A DNA stretch of 64,000 nucleotides, from assembly GCA_903858115.1 (NCBI GenBank), contig CAIOHR010000280.1, positions 1 to 64,000 on the forward strand, read 5' to 3'. Origin of the DNA: an uncultured Pirellula sp. (GTDB taxonomy: Bacteria; Planctomycetota; Planctomycetia; Pirellulales; Pirellulaceae). The notes beneath the pieces are model-generated. The model saw only the letters and a list, made by a program, of their open reading frames with translations. It was not told the DNA's origin and did no database searches. Within the stretch, counting starts at the first letter, position 1. Every line of letters begins with the position of its first letter. The position numbers and the translations under genes were made by a program. Of the stretch, positions 61,996 through 64,000 are shown piece after piece.

Positions 61996-62040
61996 AACGC
62001 TACCGACACTGGCCAACAACAGTCGAGGTGGCGTTTTTTT
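61996..62040 (+). terminator. Rho-independent terminator after csrA2
   Basis: AACGCTACC and GGTGGCGTT form the outer stem (one mismatch), with inner ACTG/CAGT pairing, followed by a run of seven T. It ends the csrA transcript. Confidence 0.75.
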
Positions 62041-62055
62041 ATTTGCCTCGTGCGT

Positions 62056-62142
62056 GCTTCCAGCCTGTCGGATTTCAATGTGGGATAGGCTTCCAGCCTG
62101 TCGAAATTCAATGTGGGATAGGCTTCCAGCCTGTCGGATTTC
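62056..62142. repeat. 33-bp tandem repeat, about 2.6 copies
   Basis: GCTTCCAGCCTGTCGGATTT begins at 62056, and near-identical starts follow at 62089 and 62122, giving a 33-base period (unit continues CAATGTGGGATAG). One unit has GAAA in place of GGAT. It lies between the csrA2 terminator and the ferredoxin-like gene. It is in no coding frame that I believe. Confidence 0.8.
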
Positions 62143-62186
62143 CAAATGAATTCTTTAGCGTCGTGATCGTGCCAAGCCAACCCAAC

Positions 62187-63266
62187 TTACAAATCTAAGT
62201 TATCGAGCTGATCGATCAACGAATCAAACTCATCTTTGGGAGCAGACTTCTTGTTTGCTAAATCAGCCATTCCCACGGCAGCTCGGCCAGCCAAGAGAAG
62301 TTGTTCGTCTCGCTCTCGAGCTGCGGCTGTCTCGGCATCTTCATTGCGCTCCGGTGCACCGAACAATTTGGATAGGTCAATCTTGAAAGCTCCAGCCGCT
62401 TCGACGGGAGCCCCAGCGATGGCGGGCGTCTTGTGCTGCGGAAACATGATCGCATTTTCAGGGCATACGCGCGAACACGCAGGGCAGCCTTTGCGGCAGT
62501 TATCCGGTTGTTCGACCAAAATGGTTTCACCGCGATCCACTCCGTACACACCAAACAAACAGAAGTCGATACACTCCATGCAATTCGTGCAACGGCTGTA
62601 ATCGATGACCGGATACCATCGTCGCGATGGATGTTCCTCGATTCGCAACGGTACAATCCCGAGCGGTGACTCATGGGACGCGGGTTGAGCAAGTGCTCCA
62701 GAACCATCGGCAGCCAAAGCGGTCGAATTCGTGGGATTGAGAAATCTGTCGAGCGATAGTAACTCCCGTGGCTTCGCTTCCGATAGACCTTCTACGGTCA
62801 AGATGCGTCGGAATTCATTCTCAAACGCATCGATCGAACTGCTTGCTCGCAAATCGATCGAGTAAATGCGTCGATCGGGCCGTTGTTGAATGTTGGCGAC
62901 TCGGTCCTCAGCCCGTTCATCGACTTTGTCTTCAGCCTCTTCATCGTCCTCATCGTCGTTCGCAATGTCGGGATTCACGAGCTCGACATCGCCTGGGCGA
63001 CCGCGAACATCCATCCGATCCATCACCCAAATCGCAGCCCGATCGAATAGCCACGTCAAAAGGACGATTGGACCTCGCCATTGTCGGATCCGCTCCAAGC
63101 TCTGACTATCGCTAGCTAAATCGTATAGATGCGGCACGATCAAAGCGATGGTGTTGGGCAACGCTGCGGCAGCGGAGGCAACTCCGTCTTCGATGGCTCG
63201 CTTGTCAGGGCTCCTGCTTTGCCCTTGAGAGACGACGACGAGTAGACCGTGGTTCTCTTGGATCAT
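62187..63266 (-). CDS. Ferredoxin-like protein with two [4Fe-4S] motifs
   Basis: A 359-residue protein. An N-terminal segment (ENHGLLVVVSQGQSRSPDKRAIEDGVASAAAALPNTIALIVPHLYDL) is followed by an acidic DDEDDEEAEDKVDERAED linker. The C-terminal third has ferredoxin motifs: CTNCMECIDFC and CRKGCPACSRVCP, the first being a typical CxxCxxC...C set and the second CxxxCPxCxxxCP, ending in a Lys/Asp-rich tail. Two [4Fe-4S] clusters are therefore likely. The first part may be a substrate- or partner-binding domain. The start at 63266 (MIQENHG) is preferred over a GTG at 63308. Function unknown, probably electron transfer. Confidence 0.85.
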   Translation of the reverse strand: MIQENHGLLVVVSQGQSRSPDKRAIEDGVASAAAALPNTIALIVPHLYDLASDSQSLERIRQWRGPIVLLTWLFDRAAIWVMDRMDVRGRPGDVELVNPDIANDDEDDEEAEDKVDERAEDRVANIQQRPDRRIYSIDLRASSSIDAFENEFRRILTVEGLSEAKPRELLSLDRFLNPTNSTALAADGSGALAQPASHESPLGIVPLRIEEHPSRRWYPVIDYSRCTNCMECIDFCLFGVYGVDRGETILVEQPDNCRKGCPACSRVCPENAIMFPQHKTPAIAGAPVEAAGAFKIDLSKLFGAPERNEDAETAAARERDEQLLLAGRAAVGMADLANKKSAPKDEFDSLIDQLDNLDL

Positions 63267-63457
63267 GAAGTTTCTTGGGATAGTGTCATCAGATTTAATG
63301 GCGTACACGGGCTGAAAGTCGATCGAACACAGCCCTTTGTACTTGAAAGCCTCAAAATTCTAGCATAACTCTACCTTTTTTTCTTGGCAACGTGAAAGAA
63401 ACGCGACTCTCGTTTGTGTACATTGCCAGAAAAGGAACTTGAACCCACGGATCGACT

Positions 63458-64000
63458 ATGCCAACTTCACCCGAGACACGCGAAAGTTTAATCCTTCGCC
63501 TCCCGACGCAATCGGACGCTCAGGCGTGGCGCGAGTTTGTTGAGATTTACGAGCCTCTATTGTTCCGTTTCGCCCGACGGCGTGGACTGCAAGAGGCTGA
63601 TGCCCGAGAAATCGCTCAAAATGTCTTCGTGGCAGTCGCCAAAGCAGTCGGCCGATGGGAGCCCAATCAGGAACGAGGCCGCTTTCGAGCCTGGCTCTTT
63701 CGAATTGCTCGCAATCAAGTCATCAATACTGTTTCGAAGCATCGCCGTGACCGTGCTTCTGGCCGAACGGCGGAAATCGAGGTATTGAAGGAACTTCCCA
63801 ATCGCGAAGAGATTGACGAAGTGGCCGCGGACTACAGACGCGAAATGTTCCGCTTAGCTGCCGCACAAGTTCGCGAGTCTTTTCATGCAAATACTTGGGC
63901 CGCCTTTTGGAAAAGCTCCGTGCTCGCGCGGCCAGTCGAAGAAGTTGCCAAGGAGGTAGGCATTTCAACCGGTGCGGTTTACATCGCGAAAAGCCGAGTC
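63458..64000 (+). CDS. ECF-type RNA polymerase sigma factor (3' end outside window)
   Basis: The open frame from ATG 63458 runs 181 codons to the window edge without a stop. It encodes an ECF-type sigma factor: region 2 AWREFVEIYEPLLFRFARRRGLQEADAREIAQNVFVAVAKAVGRW and RFRAWLFRIARNQVINTVSKHRRDRA, then region 4 with FWKSSVLARPVEEVAKEVGISTGAVYIAKSRV, a helix-turn-helix. The phrase EIAQNVFVAV and the GRFRAWL motif are those of the planctomycete ECF group. It is divergent from the ferredoxin-like gene. Its anti-sigma factor, if any, would lie to the right. Confidence 0.92.
   Translation, partial: MPTSPETRESLILRLPTQSDAQAWREFVEIYEPLLFRFARRRGLQEADAREIAQNVFVAVAKAVGRWEPNQERGRFRAWLFRIARNQVINTVSKHRRDRASGRTAEIEVLKELPNREEIDEVAADYRREMFRLAAAQVRESFHANTWAAFWKSSVLARPVEEVAKEVGISTGAVYIAKSRV

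Noticed and set aside
62056..62142. Tandem repeat considered as a CRISPR array
   Set aside because: Units abut directly at 33 bp with no unique spacers and only 2.6 copies; no cas genes nearby.

Overview
The window looks like chromosomal DNA of a planctomycete, most likely a member of the Pirellulales (Rhodopirellula/Pirellula-like). The evidence is two separate pairs of the planctomycete-typical DUF1501 and DUF1549/DUF1553 (PSD1-type cytochrome) genes, a PVC-type heme-binding CxxCH protein with HEAT-like repeats, a DUF1080-ThuA protein, an SHD1-domain secreted protein, a free-standing RNA polymerase alpha-CTD-like protein, two csrA genes, the futalosine route genes mqnB and mqnD, and an ECF sigma factor. 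Many genes have weak or no Shine-Dalgarno sequences and several use GTG or TTG starts. No phage, insertion sequence with a transposase, CRISPR array or obvious genomic island is visible.

Layout. 1-4.6 kb: tail of a probable sulfatase, a decayed nuclease fragment, and a minus-strand PSD1-DUF1501-WD40 operon. 5.2-5.8 kb: tRNA-Glu with its terminator and a four-copy 17-bp repeat, then csrA. 6-11.4 kb: a membrane protein, smpB, a LolCDE/MacB-like ABC exporter pair and a DUF58 protein, all on the plus strand. 11.4-14.9 kb: a tight minus-strand cluster hisN-like / mqnB / mqnD / apbE. 15-18.3 kb: an orphan histidine kinase, a rhomboid protease, a secreted protein and a transglutaminase. 18.6-20.7 kb: cysH translationally coupled to DUF1854, and a DinB protein. 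A related palindromic element of about 110 bp lies at 17.3 kb and, inverted, at 20.6 kb. 20.7-31.8 kb: a squalene-cyclase-like/beta-lactamase fusion, von Willebrand and hypothetical proteins, rdgB, a TauE/SafE permease, the alpha-CTD protein, a diheme cytochrome and a beta-helix protein. 32-38.4 kb: DUF1080-ThuA, an MFS carrier, a hypothetical protein, and a TlpA-TPR protein. 38.4-39.2 kb: a gene-free block of palindromic repeats. 39.2-45.6 kb: a second DUF1501/PSD1 pair and a LuxR-type regulator/EamA carrier pair. 46-53 kb: cysteine desulfurase, trpB, trpA, a parvulin-like lipoprotein, an amidase and RtcB. 53-64 kb: the PVC heme-binding protein, the SHD1 protein, a Tll0287-domain hybrid heme/histidine kinase, a second csrA, a ferredoxin-like protein and the start of an ECF sigma factor.

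How the genes work together. The PSD1/DUF1501, PVC heme-binding, diheme cytochrome and CFTCH-bearing fusion proteins form a large exported c-type cytochrome repertoire. The Tll0287 kinase with its own CMECH site could report periplasmic redox state. MqnB and MqnD make menaquinone precursors for the same respiratory chain, and ApbE flavinylates exported redox proteins. CysH, the TauE-type permease and cysteine desulfurase concern sulfur assimilation and use, but they are dispersed rather than one operon.

The observations most worth following are the inverted palindromic element pair, the DLFG-motif-rich SHD1 protein, the squalene-cyclase/beta-lactamase fusion, the free alpha-CTD protein, and three long inverted repeats in upstream regions (15.06, 58.71 and 61.67 kb). 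All function calls rest on reading motifs by eye; no database search was run.
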